Part shown: positions 9,113-18,297 of the stretch, piece after piece | Position numbering within the stretch: position 1 is the stretch's first letter | Layout: every line of letters starts with the position of its first letter | DNA from: an uncultured Alphaproteobacteria bacterium | GTDB taxonomy: Bacteria > Pseudomonadota > Alphaproteobacteria > HIMB59 > GCA-002718135 | DNA: 64,000 bases | NCBI GenBank assembly: GCA_902525035.1 | Contig: CABZFN010000002.1 | Span: 62,001-126,000, forward strand | Direction of reading: 5' to 3' | Program-made: the position numbers and the translations under genes | The notes under the pieces: model-generated | The model's input: the letters and a program-made list of their open reading frames with translations, nothing else | What the model was told of the DNA's origin: nothing | Database searches by the model: none

Positions 9113-9802
9113 ATGCGAGAATTGTTTACAGTAGTTTCATTCTTATCAGTTTTTTTAACCATTAATCAAGTCAATGCGAATACAGAAAAGTTGTACGAGA
9201 GACTTGTAAATGATTGGTCAACTATTTTTCCTGATGGAAATAGAAATGCTGCTGGGCCTAGATTTTTTAAATATATTTTAGATCAAAACTTTGAATATGA
9301 AGAATTTTTGCAATTTAATAAATTATATTGTGCTGTTTCAGGCTCTCTAATTCCTCCTGATGCTCAACCAGATGAAATCTTTCTTACTAATTTAGATAAT
9401 GATGAAAAAATTTGTGGTCAATATTATAAATGTTGTTGGCCTTGTTTATGTGATGTAATGAAATATTCAGAAACAAAAAAAATAAACATTAATTTTAAAG
9501 ATCAATCAAAAGATATTTATGCAATTGTTATAGATAATCCTTGTGATAAAAATGATTTTCCAGAACTTGTTAATCGAGATTATTTTTGTGCAGGTAATGA
9601 GTTAAATAAAGAATATACTTACTCAGTAGATAATAAACTTGTTATTGGCTTATTGCATAATGCAAAAAAATGTGATGCTTACGATATAGATTACATAAAA
9701 AATGACCAAATAACCGGACCCATGTGTGAAGCTAGAAATAGTATGCCTCTCGAGGATCTGAATTTTGGAATGGGCGACATTTTTATTAGATTGGCAAATT
9801 GA
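9113..9802 (+). CDS. Cys-rich secreted protein of unknown function
   Basis: A 229-aa protein with a signal peptide (about residues 1-22, ending NANT). It contains ten cysteines: C73, C101, C107, C108, C111, C113, C144, C159, C187 and C205. Four of them form a tight CCxxCxC cluster in YYKCCWPCLCD. After the signal this suggests disulfides or metal binding in the periplasm. I recall similar unnamed proteins in other alphaproteobacteria but cannot name a family. It sits 12 bp upstream of the FG-GAP protein gene and is followed by a DUF4396 gene in the same direction, so the three probably form one operon. Function unknown. Confidence 0.75.
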   Translation: MRELFTVVSFLSVFLTINQVNANTEKLYERLVNDWSTIFPDGNRNAAGPRFFKYILDQNFEYEEFLQFNKLYCAVSGSLIPPDAQPDEIFLTNLDNDEKICGQYYKCCWPCLCDVMKYSETKKININFKDQSKDIYAIVIDNPCDKNDFPELVNRDYFCAGNELNKEYTYSVDNKLVIGLLHNAKKCDAYDIDYIKNDQITGPMCEARNSMPLEDLNFGMGDIFIRLAN

Positions 9803-9813
9803 AAATACTTGAA

Positions 9814-11232
9814 ATGCGTAAGTTAATTTTTATTTTTATTATATTGATATCTAATATGGCTAAGGCAGAATTTTTTTCTAATATTTCACATATAATTGAA
9901 AATAATAACGATCGATTAAGTTATGGAGTTTCAGTAACTGACTTTAATAAAGATGGAACTTTTGAATTTATTGTTGCAGGTTTTGGTTACTCCAATTTAG
10001 CTCTAAGCTATAAAAATGGAAAACTAATTAATATAATTCAAGATCCTTTATTCGTTGATGAAGATAGGAATACCATTGGTGTATCTGCTTGTGATATTGA
10101 CCAGGATGGTTTTGAAGAAATTTATTTCTTAAATACTGATACGTATAGTGGAGAAAAAAAATACTCTGATAGATTATTGGACAATAATAATAATAATATA
10201 TTCGATTATTTTGAGTTAGAAAAAAATTTAGAAAATTTAAATTTGACTGCAGGGAGATCAGTTGTTTGTGTAGATAGAAATGGATCAGGAAAATACGGTA
10301 TATATGTGGCTAATTATGGAGGCCCTACTAGATTTTATGAAATTGAAGAAAATGAAGTTGAGGACTTAGCACCAATTCTTGGAATTGATCAGATAACTGG
10401 AGGAAGAGCTGTTATCTCAGGACATATAGTTTCTGATAATATGGATATATTTGCAGCTAATGAGAGAGGTCCAAATTTTTTATATAAAAATATTAATGGT
10501 AATTTTAATGATATTGCGATTGAAAAAAATGTGCAAGATACTTTTCAAAATGGTCGCGGAACTGCTTTAACTGATTTTTTATATAGAGGTGAACTTGATA
10601 TTATAACAAGTAACTGGGAAGGTTATCATCGTATTTTTGTAAAACAAAAAGAATCATTTCTCGATATGTCCTCATTAGATTTTAGATCACCAAGTAGAAT
10701 ACGAACAGTTATATCGGCTGATTTTGATAATGATGGTTATGATGAAATTTTTTTAAATAATATAGGTCAACCAAATAAACTCTTTCGTATTCTTGATGAA
10801 GGAAACTTAGAAGAAATCAAATTAGACGAAGCACTTGAAGCACAAGGTCTAGGAACTGGTGCTGCTGTTGCCGATATTGATGGAGATGGAATTTTAGAAT
10901 TACTTATTTCTCATGGTGAATCTGGTGCACAGCCGCTAAGTTTATTTAAAGCAAATGTATTAAATACTAATTATCTTAGAATCAAACCTCTCAACACCTT
11001 TGGCGCTCCAGCTAGAGGTGCTACAGTTACCTTAAATACAAATTTAAGAAGTCATGCCAAGACTATTGATGCAGGCTCAGGATATTTATGTCAAATGGAA
11101 CCGGTAGCACATTACGGCTTACGTGAAGGTGAAATCATTAAAAATATAACAATAAAATGGACGAATGGTACAATTGATAGTTATAAAATTAATGATATAA
11201 ATAATATATTGGAATTTAAACAAGGAATATAA
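9814..11232 (+). CDS. Secreted FG-GAP/VCBS repeat protein with ASPIC/UnbV C-terminal domain
   Basis: A 472-aa protein. The frame extends to a TTG at 9799, but I prefer the ATG at 9814 because it starts a clean signal peptide (MRKLIFIFIILISNMAKA). The body is a string of calcium-binding-like FG-GAP repeats, for example DFNKDGTFEFIVAG, DIDQDGFEEIYF, DFDNDGYDEIFLNN and DIDGDGILELLISH. These form a predicted beta-propeller. The last 100 residues (LRIKPLNTFGAPARGATVTL through HYGLREGEIIKNITIKWTNG) match the ASPIC/UnbV domain seen in CRTAC1-like proteins. Such proteins are extracellular and probably mediate binding. It sits between a Cys-rich secreted protein and a DUF4396 membrane protein. Confidence 0.88.
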   Translation: MRKLIFIFIILISNMAKAEFFSNISHIIENNNDRLSYGVSVTDFNKDGTFEFIVAGFGYSNLALSYKNGKLINIIQDPLFVDEDRNTIGVSACDIDQDGFEEIYFLNTDTYSGEKKYSDRLLDNNNNNIFDYFELEKNLENLNLTAGRSVVCVDRNGSGKYGIYVANYGGPTRFYEIEENEVEDLAPILGIDQITGGRAVISGHIVSDNMDIFAANERGPNFLYKNINGNFNDIAIEKNVQDTFQNGRGTALTDFLYRGELDIITSNWEGYHRIFVKQKESFLDMSSLDFRSPSRIRTVISADFDNDGYDEIFLNNIGQPNKLFRILDEGNLEEIKLDEALEAQGLGTGAAVADIDGDGILELLISHGESGAQPLSLFKANVLNTNYLRIKPLNTFGAPARGATVTLNTNLRSHAKTIDAGSGYLCQMEPVAHYGLREGEIIKNITIKWTNGTIDSYKINDINNILEFKQGI

Positions 11233-11236
11233 TTCA

Positions 11237-11695
11237 ATGTCTATTGCTGAAACATTAAAAAAACCAGCTCCACGTTTTAATTGGAAATGTAAACATACTT
11301 GGAGAAGAAGTGCTAAAAATACTGCTTGGTGTTTGCTAGGATGTAGTATTGGCGATTTTGGAACCATACTTTATTTTCAATTAACTGGCATTCCTTGGCC
11401 TACTCTTTATATTATGATCCTAGCAATCATTAATGGTATTATTACTAGCATCATTTTAGAGACTGTAGTTTTATCAAGACAAATGATTATCAGCAAAGCT
11501 TTCAAAACAGCCATAGGAATGAGTTTAATTTCAATGATGTCTATGGAAATAGCCATGAATGCAGTTGACTGGATCATTATGGGTGGCGCTAAACTTGTAT
11601 GGTGGATAATACCTATAATGCTTCTTGCAGGCTTTCTAACGCCATGGCCATATAATTATTACAGATTAAAAAAGTATAATATTGCCTGCCATTAA
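11237..11695 (+). CDS. DUF4396 multi-spanning membrane protein
   Basis: A 152-aa protein matching DUF4396. It has a cytoplasmic N-terminus with WKCKHTWRRSAKNTAWCLLGCSIGDFG, hydrophobic helices at about 38-60, 62-82, 92-112 and 118-138, and the characteristic ending GFLTPWPYNYYRLKKYNIACH. Conserved Cys and His at both ends suggest metal binding; members are often found near copper or cytochrome genes, but the role is unproven. It begins 4 bp after the FG-GAP gene, so it is probably co-transcribed with it. Confidence 0.75.
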   Translation: MSIAETLKKPAPRFNWKCKHTWRRSAKNTAWCLLGCSIGDFGTILYFQLTGIPWPTLYIMILAIINGIITSIILETVVLSRQMIISKAFKTAIGMSLISMMSMEIAMNAVDWIIMGGAKLVWWIIPIMLLAGFLTPWPYNYYRLKKYNIACH

Positions 11696-11749
11696 TTAAA
11701 TTAATTCACATCCAAATATTGAAATTGGTTTAAACCCACATATTTTATC

Positions 11750-12220
11750 TTGATGATTAGAATATTTCTTACATTATTATTTATAAGTTCCACATCATTT
11801 GCCGCTAGTACTAGCTCAGATGACAGTGAAACTAGCATTTCAGCTAGTGAACAGGTTACAAAATTATACGATAAGGCTTACGAATTAGTTTATTATAAGA
11901 AATTTGATAAATCTATTAAATTACTTGAAAAAATTGCTAAGCGTAAAGACCTAGGTGAAAAAAAAGCTGATGTATATAACCTACTTGGTTTTAGTTACAG
12001 AAAGCACAGTGAGCCAAATCTAGATAAAGCCTTTGAAGCATATAGAATCGCTTTAGACGCAAATCCTGAACATTTAGGAGCACATGAATATCTTGGAGAA
12101 CTTTACATCACCCTTGGTAATATGAATAAAGCTAATGAAATGTTATTAAAATTAGAAACAATAGCTGGAACTAATTCTATGGAATATAGAAAATTAAAAA
12201 CAGCAATTGATAATTCATAA
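11750..12220 (+). CDS. Periplasmic TPR-repeat protein
   Basis: A 156-aa protein with a signal peptide (about residues 1-19, ending SFAAS) and a Ser-rich linker. Three tetratricopeptide-like repeats follow: the YDKAYELVYYKKFDKSIKLLEKIA region, ADVYNLLGFSYRKHSEPNLDKAFEAYRIALDANP, and HLGAHEYLGELYITLGNMNKANEMLLKLE. TPR proteins are scaffolds for protein contacts. The partner is unknown; it may serve the upstream secreted-protein operon, but a 54-bp gap leaves room for its own promoter. A strong terminator follows. Confidence 0.8.
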   Translation: MMIRIFLTLLFISSTSFAASTSSDDSETSISASEQVTKLYDKAYELVYYKKFDKSIKLLEKIAKRKDLGEKKADVYNLLGFSYRKHSEPNLDKAFEAYRIALDANPEHLGAHEYLGELYITLGNMNKANEMLLKLETIAGTNSMEYRKLKTAIDNS

Positions 12221-12227
12221 ATATAAC

Positions 12228-12255
12228 AATTGCTCTTTATATAAGAGCAATTTTA
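12228..12255 (+). terminator. Rho-independent terminator after the TPR gene
   Basis: A 10-bp stem, AATTGCTCTT (12228-12237) with AAGAGCAATT (12243-12252), closes a 5-nt loop, with a run of four Ts (12251-12254). It starts 8 bp after the TPR stop codon. The next start codon (12260) lies only a few bases beyond the T-run, which is unusually tight. Confidence 0.82.
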
Positions 12256-12259
12256 ACTG

Positions 12260-12688
12260 ATGATAATTTATACTCTTAATTTTTTTGTAACAATCCTTAT
12301 GGGATCTATGATTTTCTTTATGGCTGTCGTATCGCCCTCAGTCTTTGCCACTTTAAGTGCTAACGCCAGCAGTAAATTTTTAAGAACAATTTTTCCTAGA
12401 ATGTTTTTATTTGGGTTTATAATAGCTCTTTTATCTTTAATCCTTAGTTATATTTCAGGTAATAATTTAAATTCTATTTTATTAGTAATAGTGGCTGTAA
12501 GTTTTATTATTAATAGAAATTATTTAACGCCCAAAATTAATAATTTTAGAGAAAAAGAATTAGAAGGCGATGAAAAAGCATCATCTAATTTTAAATATAT
12601 GCATTTGCTTTCTGTTTTATTATTTATATTGAATTTTATTATTTTAGTTAGCATTGTAATTATCAATTACTTTAATTTTAATTTATAA
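12260..12688 (+). CDS. DUF4149-like membrane protein
   Basis: A 142-aa protein with about four membrane helices (residues 3-28, 48-66, 70-86 and 112-138). The pattern GSMIFFMAVVSPSVFATL, with an FPRMFLFG segment after it and a late FKYMHLLSVLLFILNFI, resembles the DUF4149 family, whose function is unknown. The start is uncertain: the ATG at 12260 falls directly after the upstream terminator with no visible ribosome-binding site, so a leaderless message or an internal start (Met14, 12299) is possible. The 3' end overlaps that of the convergent phosphoesterase gene by 22 bp. Confidence 0.6.
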   Translation: MIIYTLNFFVTILMGSMIFFMAVVSPSVFATLSANASSKFLRTIFPRMFLFGFIIALLSLILSYISGNNLNSILLVIVAVSFIINRNYLTPKINNFREKELEGDEKASSNFKYMHLLSVLLFILNFIILVSIVIINYFNFNL

Positions 12689-13329
12689 ACTTTATCCTGT
12701 CCCACAGGATAAATACTCAAATTATTCTTACCTAATACATCACTTATTTGTTTAGAATGGACATCCAATCCACCCGTTAAAATTCCAAAACTTGGTAAAA
12801 TGAATATTTTTTCATTATGCACGAAAGATGTTTTAAAAATAGTTTTCCCTCTGTGTACAATTTTTACTTTTGGATGATAGTGACCACAAATTTGAAATAG
12901 AGATGTTTTGATAGGTATGTGTGTAAATAAAAATTTACCAATTTTATAATTTGTAAAATTTTTAAAACCTTCAATTTGTATATTTTTATCATGATTACCC
13001 TTGATCCATATGAAATCAGTATTTTTCATATATTGACTAAGATTTTTATAATCTTGATCTTTTATACTCAAAGTTGAAAAAACATCGTGTAATAAATCAC
13101 CAACTATAATTAAATTACAGGGTTTAATCTTATCTAAACTAACAAAAATTTTGTTTAATATTTCTTTTGTATCATACGGAGGTAAGAATTGCTTATTCTT
13201 TGCATAACTAATAGATTTTCCTATATGTAAATCTGATACGATCAGGGTATTTAGTCTTTTCCAATAAAGAGATTTATTTGGATAAGCATGAAATTCTTCA
13301 TTACCAAAATTAATTAATTGATAGTACAT
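12667..13329 (-). CDS. pdeM: Ligase-associated metallophosphoesterase (PdeM type)
   Basis: A 220-aa calcineurin-like phosphoesterase. The metal-binding motifs appear in order: SDLHIG (about 32-37), GDLLHD (about 77-82), KGNHDK (about 112-117) and GHYHPK. It belongs to the family that accompanies the bacterial ATP-dependent DNA ligase cluster, where it acts as a manganese-dependent phosphodiesterase or endonuclease on single strands. It overlaps the 3' end of the helicase gene by 20 bp on the same strand, so the two are translationally coupled. The nuclease and ligase partners lie on the opposite strand beyond the helicase. Confidence 0.88.
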   Translation of the reverse strand: MYYQLINFGNEEFHAYPNKSLYWKRLNTLIVSDLHIGKSISYAKNKQFLPPYDTKEILNKIFVSLDKIKPCNLIIVGDLLHDVFSTLSIKDQDYKNLSQYMKNTDFIWIKGNHDKNIQIEGFKNFTNYKIGKFLFTHIPIKTSLFQICGHYHPKVKIVHRGKTIFKTSFVHNEKIFILPSFGILTGGLDVHSKQISDVLGKNNLSIYPVGQDKVYKLKLK

Positions 13330-15742
13330 TAGCCTCTTTTAATATTTCATTTTCTAAATCCTCTAAAATATATTCATCAGTTTCTTTTTTTGATAAATTT
13401 TCTCTATTTATTTCAAGAATAATTGGAACAGCCAATGGTGAAATACATGTAAGTTTCTTTAATATAATTTTTTTATCAATTTCTTTTAAGATTTCTCTAA
13501 GTCTATCATAATCAATCATATTCTTTTTTGCGTCTTCATATGATGATTTTAGAAGAATGTGATCTGGTTCATTATTTTTGAGAACTGTATAAATTAGATC
13601 AGAACTAAATAAAACTTGCTTTCCAGTTTTTTCCATCCCTGGCAACCTTCTTTCTATTAAACAAGATATAATTGCATTATCTCTAAACAATCTTTTGACT
13701 ATTGAAGTTTCTTCAAGATAATTATCTAAATGTTTGTCTAACAATTCTAAATTTAGAATTGTTTTAATTTCTTTAACTTCTTTTAAAGACCATAAAACAA
13801 TAGCATAATCATTTGCAACAAAACCTAGAGGTTTATAATTAAATTCCTTAAAACCTCTAAGTAATAAAAATCCTAGTGTTTGATTGGCATGCCATCCTGC
13901 AAAAGTATAGATAACAGTATAAAAATTTTTTTTTCGAGGGAATTGTTCCACTAGATATTCATCTTTTTTAGGAATTTTAGATATATTTTTTTGTCTTTTT
14001 AACCATTCAGTAATTTGCTCTGGATATGAATCCCACATATTACTTTTTGCCAATAAAGCCCTTACTGAGTTAGCCAAATTTGTTGATAATGGCATTCTGC
14101 CTCCAGAGTATGATGGAATTTTTGAAATTAACGATTTACTTCTTTTAACTTGTACTAAATTATTTTTCATTGATTGAAATTCTAGTACTTGACCGGCAAA
14201 TATAAATGAATCGCCTTGAGAAAGATTTTGAATAAAAACTTCTTCTATATTCCCTAACGTTTTTGTTCCAAGTTTTATTTTTAACATCGGGTTTTCAATT
14301 ATTGTTCCAACATTCATGCGGTATTTTCGTGTTTCTCTTCTATTTACTAGCTTATAAATATTTTTATTTTCTCTCAATTGAAAGATTCTCTTAAATTGAT
14401 CATAATTTTTTAAAACATATCCTCCATCTTGTATGAGATTAATCAATTGTTTAAAATCATTAAGTTTTAATTTTTTGTATGGATATGCTTTGATAATTTC
14501 TTTGAAGAGATCATTAATATCAAATTGGCCCGCACAAGCCGTTGCAAAAATATGTTGAGCTACAACATCAAAACTTCCTTCTTTTAAATCTATTTTATCT
14601 AAGTTATTTTTTTTTATTTCTTCAATAGCAGCTTTTGCTTCGATAAATTCAAAACGACTAGTGGGTACTAAAATTGCTTTTGAAGGTGTATTTAAATTAT
14701 GATTTGATCTTCCTACACGCTGTAATAATCTATTAATTCCTTTAGGTGCTCCAACTTGAATAATTTTTTCTACATCTCCATAATCTAATCCGAGTTCTAA
14801 AGAAGAGGTCGAAACAACACAGTCAACTAATCCTTTGCTAAGATTATTTTCTACTTTTAAACGTAAGTTTTTTTCTAATGAACCATGGTGAACAGCAATT
14901 TTTAATTTTTTCTTATTAATTAGCCATATGTTTTTAAACATATATTCGGCTTGCGCCCTCGTATTAACAAAAATAATAGTTAATTTTGATTTTATTATTT
15001 CTTTATAGATTTCATTAATAGAATACGTAGCCATATGACCAGACCAAGGAATACGTTCTTTTGATTCTAGAATTTTAATCTTAGGAAAAACTGAATTTTC
15101 ATAAGAAACTATTTTTGGTTTTTTGCGGCAAAGCCATTTTTTGGCATCTTGTTTATTCTTGAGAGTTGCTGACAAACCTATTCGTTGTAAATTTGGAGAG
15201 AAAGTTTGTAGTCTTTCAATATTTAAACTTAGAAGATCAGCTCTCTTATTATCCAAAAAAGTATGTATCTCATCAATAATTATATATTTTAGATTGTGAA
15301 AAAATTCTTTCGCATTCTCATAAGAATTTAATAATGCAAGTGACTCTGGAGTTGTAATAAGGATATTAGGGGGTTTTTGTTTTTGTTTTTGTTTTTTATA
15401 TGGTGTTGTGTCTCCTGTTCTTACTTGAAATGAAACATTTAAATCAAGCTCATTAATAGGTTTCTCTAAATTTCTCACAATATCGTTTGCAAGAGATTTT
15501 AATGGAGAAATATAGAGAGTATGAAGACCTTTAAATTTTTTTAATTTTATTAAATCATCTATTGGATTAATAAACCCTGTTAATGTTTTGCCAGCACCAG
15601 TAGGAGCAAATACAACAACATCAGACCCAGTTCGAACATGATGAAACGTTTCAATTTGATGAGGAAACCAGGACCATTTTTTTTTCTTCATCCACTTATT
15701 TAGGGGGTGTAATAATAAGGGATTCGATTTATTTATATTCAT
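13310..15742 (-). CDS. Ligase-associated Lhr-like DEXH DNA helicase
   Basis: A large superfamily-2 helicase. Walker A is APTGAGKTLTG near residue 55 and the DEXH box is IIDEIHTF. Motif III is SATLKN, and motif VI is in the LLQRVGRSNH segment. The winged-helix and Lhr-core C-terminal domain follow to about residue 810, the size of an Lhr core without the extra C-terminal extension. It would translocate on single-stranded DNA and unwind duplexes during repair with the adjacent ligase and nucleases. The frame extends to an ATG at 15760, but I chose the ATG at 15742 (MNINKSNPLL), whose start codon directly abuts the divergent nuclease start. Confidence 0.92.
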   Translation of the reverse strand: MNINKSNPLLLHPLNKWMKKKKWSWFPHQIETFHHVRTGSDVVVFAPTGAGKTLTGFINPIDDLIKLKKFKGLHTLYISPLKSLANDIVRNLEKPINELDLNVSFQVRTGDTTPYKKQKQKQKPPNILITTPESLALLNSYENAKEFFHNLKYIIIDEIHTFLDNKRADLLSLNIERLQTFSPNLQRIGLSATLKNKQDAKKWLCRKKPKIVSYENSVFPKIKILESKERIPWSGHMATYSINEIYKEIIKSKLTIIFVNTRAQAEYMFKNIWLINKKKLKIAVHHGSLEKNLRLKVENNLSKGLVDCVVSTSSLELGLDYGDVEKIIQVGAPKGINRLLQRVGRSNHNLNTPSKAILVPTSRFEFIEAKAAIEEIKKNNLDKIDLKEGSFDVVAQHIFATACAGQFDINDLFKEIIKAYPYKKLKLNDFKQLINLIQDGGYVLKNYDQFKRIFQLRENKNIYKLVNRRETRKYRMNVGTIIENPMLKIKLGTKTLGNIEEVFIQNLSQGDSFIFAGQVLEFQSMKNNLVQVKRSKSLISKIPSYSGGRMPLSTNLANSVRALLAKSNMWDSYPEQITEWLKRQKNISKIPKKDEYLVEQFPRKKNFYTVIYTFAGWHANQTLGFLLLRGFKEFNYKPLGFVANDYAIVLWSLKEVKEIKTILNLELLDKHLDNYLEETSIVKRLFRDNAIISCLIERRLPGMEKTGKQVLFSSDLIYTVLKNNEPDHILLKSSYEDAKKNMIDYDRLREILKEIDKKIILKKLTCISPLAVPIILEINRENLSKKETDEYILEDLENEILKEANVLSIN

Positions 15743-16732
15743 ATGGATTTCATTAACCATCAGCTATTTATCAAAGATATAAATGTACATATAGATCCAA
15801 TATTGCCAAAAAAAACAGCAATTATTACACATGGTCACGCAGATCACGCCCGATTTGGACATGATCATGTTATTGCTACTAGGCAGACAATAGACATAAT
15901 GAAAATTCGCTACGGAGATAAATGTGCGAAGAAATTTACTCCTCTTAGATACGGGCAAAAATACTCGATTAAAAACTATGATTTTACATTATACCCTGCA
16001 GGACATATTTTAGGGAGTGCTCAAGTTTTAATTGAAAAAAATAATCATCGTTTAGTCATCACAGGTGATTATAAAGTAGGAAAAGACGAAACATGTAAAA
16101 ATTTCAAACTGATTAAATGTGATACTTTAATTACCGAAGCAACATTTGGATTACCCATATTTCAACATCCAGATCCCAAAGATGAAATTCAAAAGCTCAT
16201 ACGATCTGTAAAAATAAATAAAAATAATTGTCATATTGTTGGTGCATATGCACTTGGCAAAGCGCAAAGAGTAATGAATCTTTTACGTCAGCAGAAATAT
16301 AATGAGACAATTTATATTCATGGCTCTCTAGAAAAGTTATGCCAATATTATTCAAAAGAAAAAATTAATATTGGAAAATTTGAAAAAGTTTCTTCAAAGG
16401 ATAAAAGCTTTTATGAGGGTAAAATAATTATTGCCCCTCCTTCAGCATTAAAGGATCGTTGGTCAAGACGATTTCCTAATCCTATTATTTGCATGGCAAG
16501 TGGATGGATGACAGTTAAGCAAAGAGCAAAACAACAAGGTATTGAATTACCTTTAGTTATTAGTGATCATAGCGATTGGAATGAATTACTAGACACAATT
16601 AAAAAATCAAAAGCAAAAAATATTCTTATTACTCATGGTCAGGAAGATGCATTAGTTTATTATTGTAAGAAACAAAATCTTGTTTCAAAGCCCCTTTCCA
16701 TCCAAGGAAGAAGTGATGAAGAAATAGAATGA
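15743..16732 (+). CDS. Ligase-associated metallo-beta-lactamase-fold nuclease
   Basis: A 329-aa protein of the beta-CASP/metallo-beta-lactamase group. The metal-binding motif THGHADHARFGHD (29-41) is intact. Later metal ligands are visible in AGHILGSAQV, ITGDYKVG and VISDHSDW, and ITHG near the C-terminus completes the site. It is the nuclease member of the ligase-associated repair cluster, probably an exonuclease on DNA ends. The ligase gene follows with a 4-bp overlap. The 5' end abuts the divergent helicase gene: both start codons lie in one CATATG, so each promoter must lie inside the other gene or the messages are leaderless. Confidence 0.9.
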   Translation: MDFINHQLFIKDINVHIDPILPKKTAIITHGHADHARFGHDHVIATRQTIDIMKIRYGDKCAKKFTPLRYGQKYSIKNYDFTLYPAGHILGSAQVLIEKNNHRLVITGDYKVGKDETCKNFKLIKCDTLITEATFGLPIFQHPDPKDEIQKLIRSVKINKNNCHIVGAYALGKAQRVMNLLRQQKYNETIYIHGSLEKLCQYYSKEKINIGKFEKVSSKDKSFYEGKIIIAPPSALKDRWSRRFPNPIICMASGWMTVKQRAKQQGIELPLVISDHSDWNELLDTIKKSKAKNILITHGQEDALVYYCKKQNLVSKPLSIQGRSDEEIE

Positions 16733-18297
16733 AAAAATTTTCTTCCTTACTTCTAAATTTGATTTTAACACCAAGTCGAAATACTAAAATTAAATTACTT
16801 CAAGATTATTTTAAAATACTTGATATCAACCGTGCATATGCGCTTGCAATTTTATCTGACCAATTTTCATTTCAATTTATTAAAGCATCTAAACTCAGAG
16901 AACTTGTTTATGAACAAGTAGATCAACATTTATTTGATTACTCATATGACTATGTTGGGGATTTAGCAGAAACAATATCATTAATTTGGCCAACAAATAA
17001 AGAGAGTAAATCACAAAATTTATCTACCTTAATAGAAAATATAAAAAAAATTAAAAAGTCTGAAATTAATACAGAGTTTAGTAAAGTTTTGAGCGAACTA
17101 TCTAATAACGAAAGGTGGACTTTAATTAAAATTTGTACGGGTGGATTGCGAATTGGAGTCTCAGAAAGATTAGTCAAAACGGCCTTAGCTGATCTGTATA
17201 ATAAATCTGTAAATGAGATTGAGGAAATTTGGCATGGTCTAGAATTTCCATATGAAAATTTATTTCAATGGTTAAAAAATGAAATATCAAAACCAAAAAT
17301 AGATTTTAAAAAATTATTTCATCCTATGATGCTTGCTAATCCTATTGATGAGGAAAAAGATTTTAAAAGACTAGACGCGAATGAATTTCAAGCAGAATAT
17401 AAATGGGATGGGATCAGAGTTCAGCTTATGGTTTCATCAAACAGTGTTTCACTATACTCAAGAACAGGTGATAATATATCATCTGCATTCCCAGAAATAA
17501 TTGAAACTACTAAAGGTGATGCGGTTATTGACGGGGAATTACTTGTGGGTGGAAATTTTAAGCCCTCTGGTTTTAATGATCTACAACAAAGATTAAATAG
17601 AAAAAAAGCTTCAAAAGATCTTCAGAAAAAGTTTCCTGTTTTCATACGAGCTTATGATATACTTTTTTATAAAGGAAAAGATTTAAGAAAATTATCTCTC
17701 GTTAAAAGAAGAAAATATTTAGAAAAATTTCAAAAAGAAAATACAACTAATCAAATTGATTTATCTACCATCATTAATTTTTCAACATGGGAAGAATTAA
17801 CTAAATATAAAAATAATTTTTATGATGATTTAAATGAAGGTGTAATGTTTAAACTTAAAAATAGTGAATATTTACCAGGAAGAAAAAAAGGGTATTGGTA
17901 CAAATGGAAAAAAAATCCAAAACTAGTTGATGCTATTTTAATGTACGCTCAAAGAGGACATGGCAAAAGATCATCATATTATTCAGATTTTACGTTTGGT
18001 GTTTGGAAAGAAAATGAACTAGTTCCTATAGGAAAAGCATATTCCGGTTACACAGACAAAGAGCTATTAGTTTTAGATAAATTTATTAGAAATAATACTA
18101 CCAATAAATTTGGTCCTGTAAGAGAAGTAAAAAAAGAAATTATTTTAGAAGTAGCCTTTGACGATGTATTCCCCAGCACTAGACATAAATCAGGTGTCGC
18201 TATGCGTTTTCCTCGAATTCATAGAATTAGGTGGGACAAGCCAATAAATGAAGTGCTTTCAATTAAAGAATTTAAGAAAGAATTTAAAATAGATTAA
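16729..18297 (+). CDS. ATP-dependent DNA ligase (repair cluster type)
   Basis: A 522-aa ATP-dependent ligase with an N-terminal DNA-binding domain (about 1-195), a nucleotidyltransferase domain and an OB domain. The adenylation motif is AEYKWDGIRVQL with nucleophile Lys225. Other motifs include YSRTGDN (III), DGELLV (IIIa), EGVMFKL (IV) and YWYKWKK (V). It would seal nicks during repair with the helicase and nucleases of the same cluster, in addition to the NAD-dependent LigA expected elsewhere. It overlaps the nuclease gene by 4 bp, and its 3' end overlaps ispE on the other strand by 14 bp. Confidence 0.94.
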   Translation: MKKFSSLLLNLILTPSRNTKIKLLQDYFKILDINRAYALAILSDQFSFQFIKASKLRELVYEQVDQHLFDYSYDYVGDLAETISLIWPTNKESKSQNLSTLIENIKKIKKSEINTEFSKVLSELSNNERWTLIKICTGGLRIGVSERLVKTALADLYNKSVNEIEEIWHGLEFPYENLFQWLKNEISKPKIDFKKLFHPMMLANPIDEEKDFKRLDANEFQAEYKWDGIRVQLMVSSNSVSLYSRTGDNISSAFPEIIETTKGDAVIDGELLVGGNFKPSGFNDLQQRLNRKKASKDLQKKFPVFIRAYDILFYKGKDLRKLSLVKRRKYLEKFQKENTTNQIDLSTIINFSTWEELTKYKNNFYDDLNEGVMFKLKNSEYLPGRKKGYWYKWKKNPKLVDAILMYAQRGHGKRSSYYSDFTFGVWKENELVPIGKAYSGYTDKELLVLDKFIRNNTTNKFGPVREVKKEIILEVAFDDVFPSTRHKSGVAMRFPRIHRIRWDKPINEVLSIKEFKKEFKID

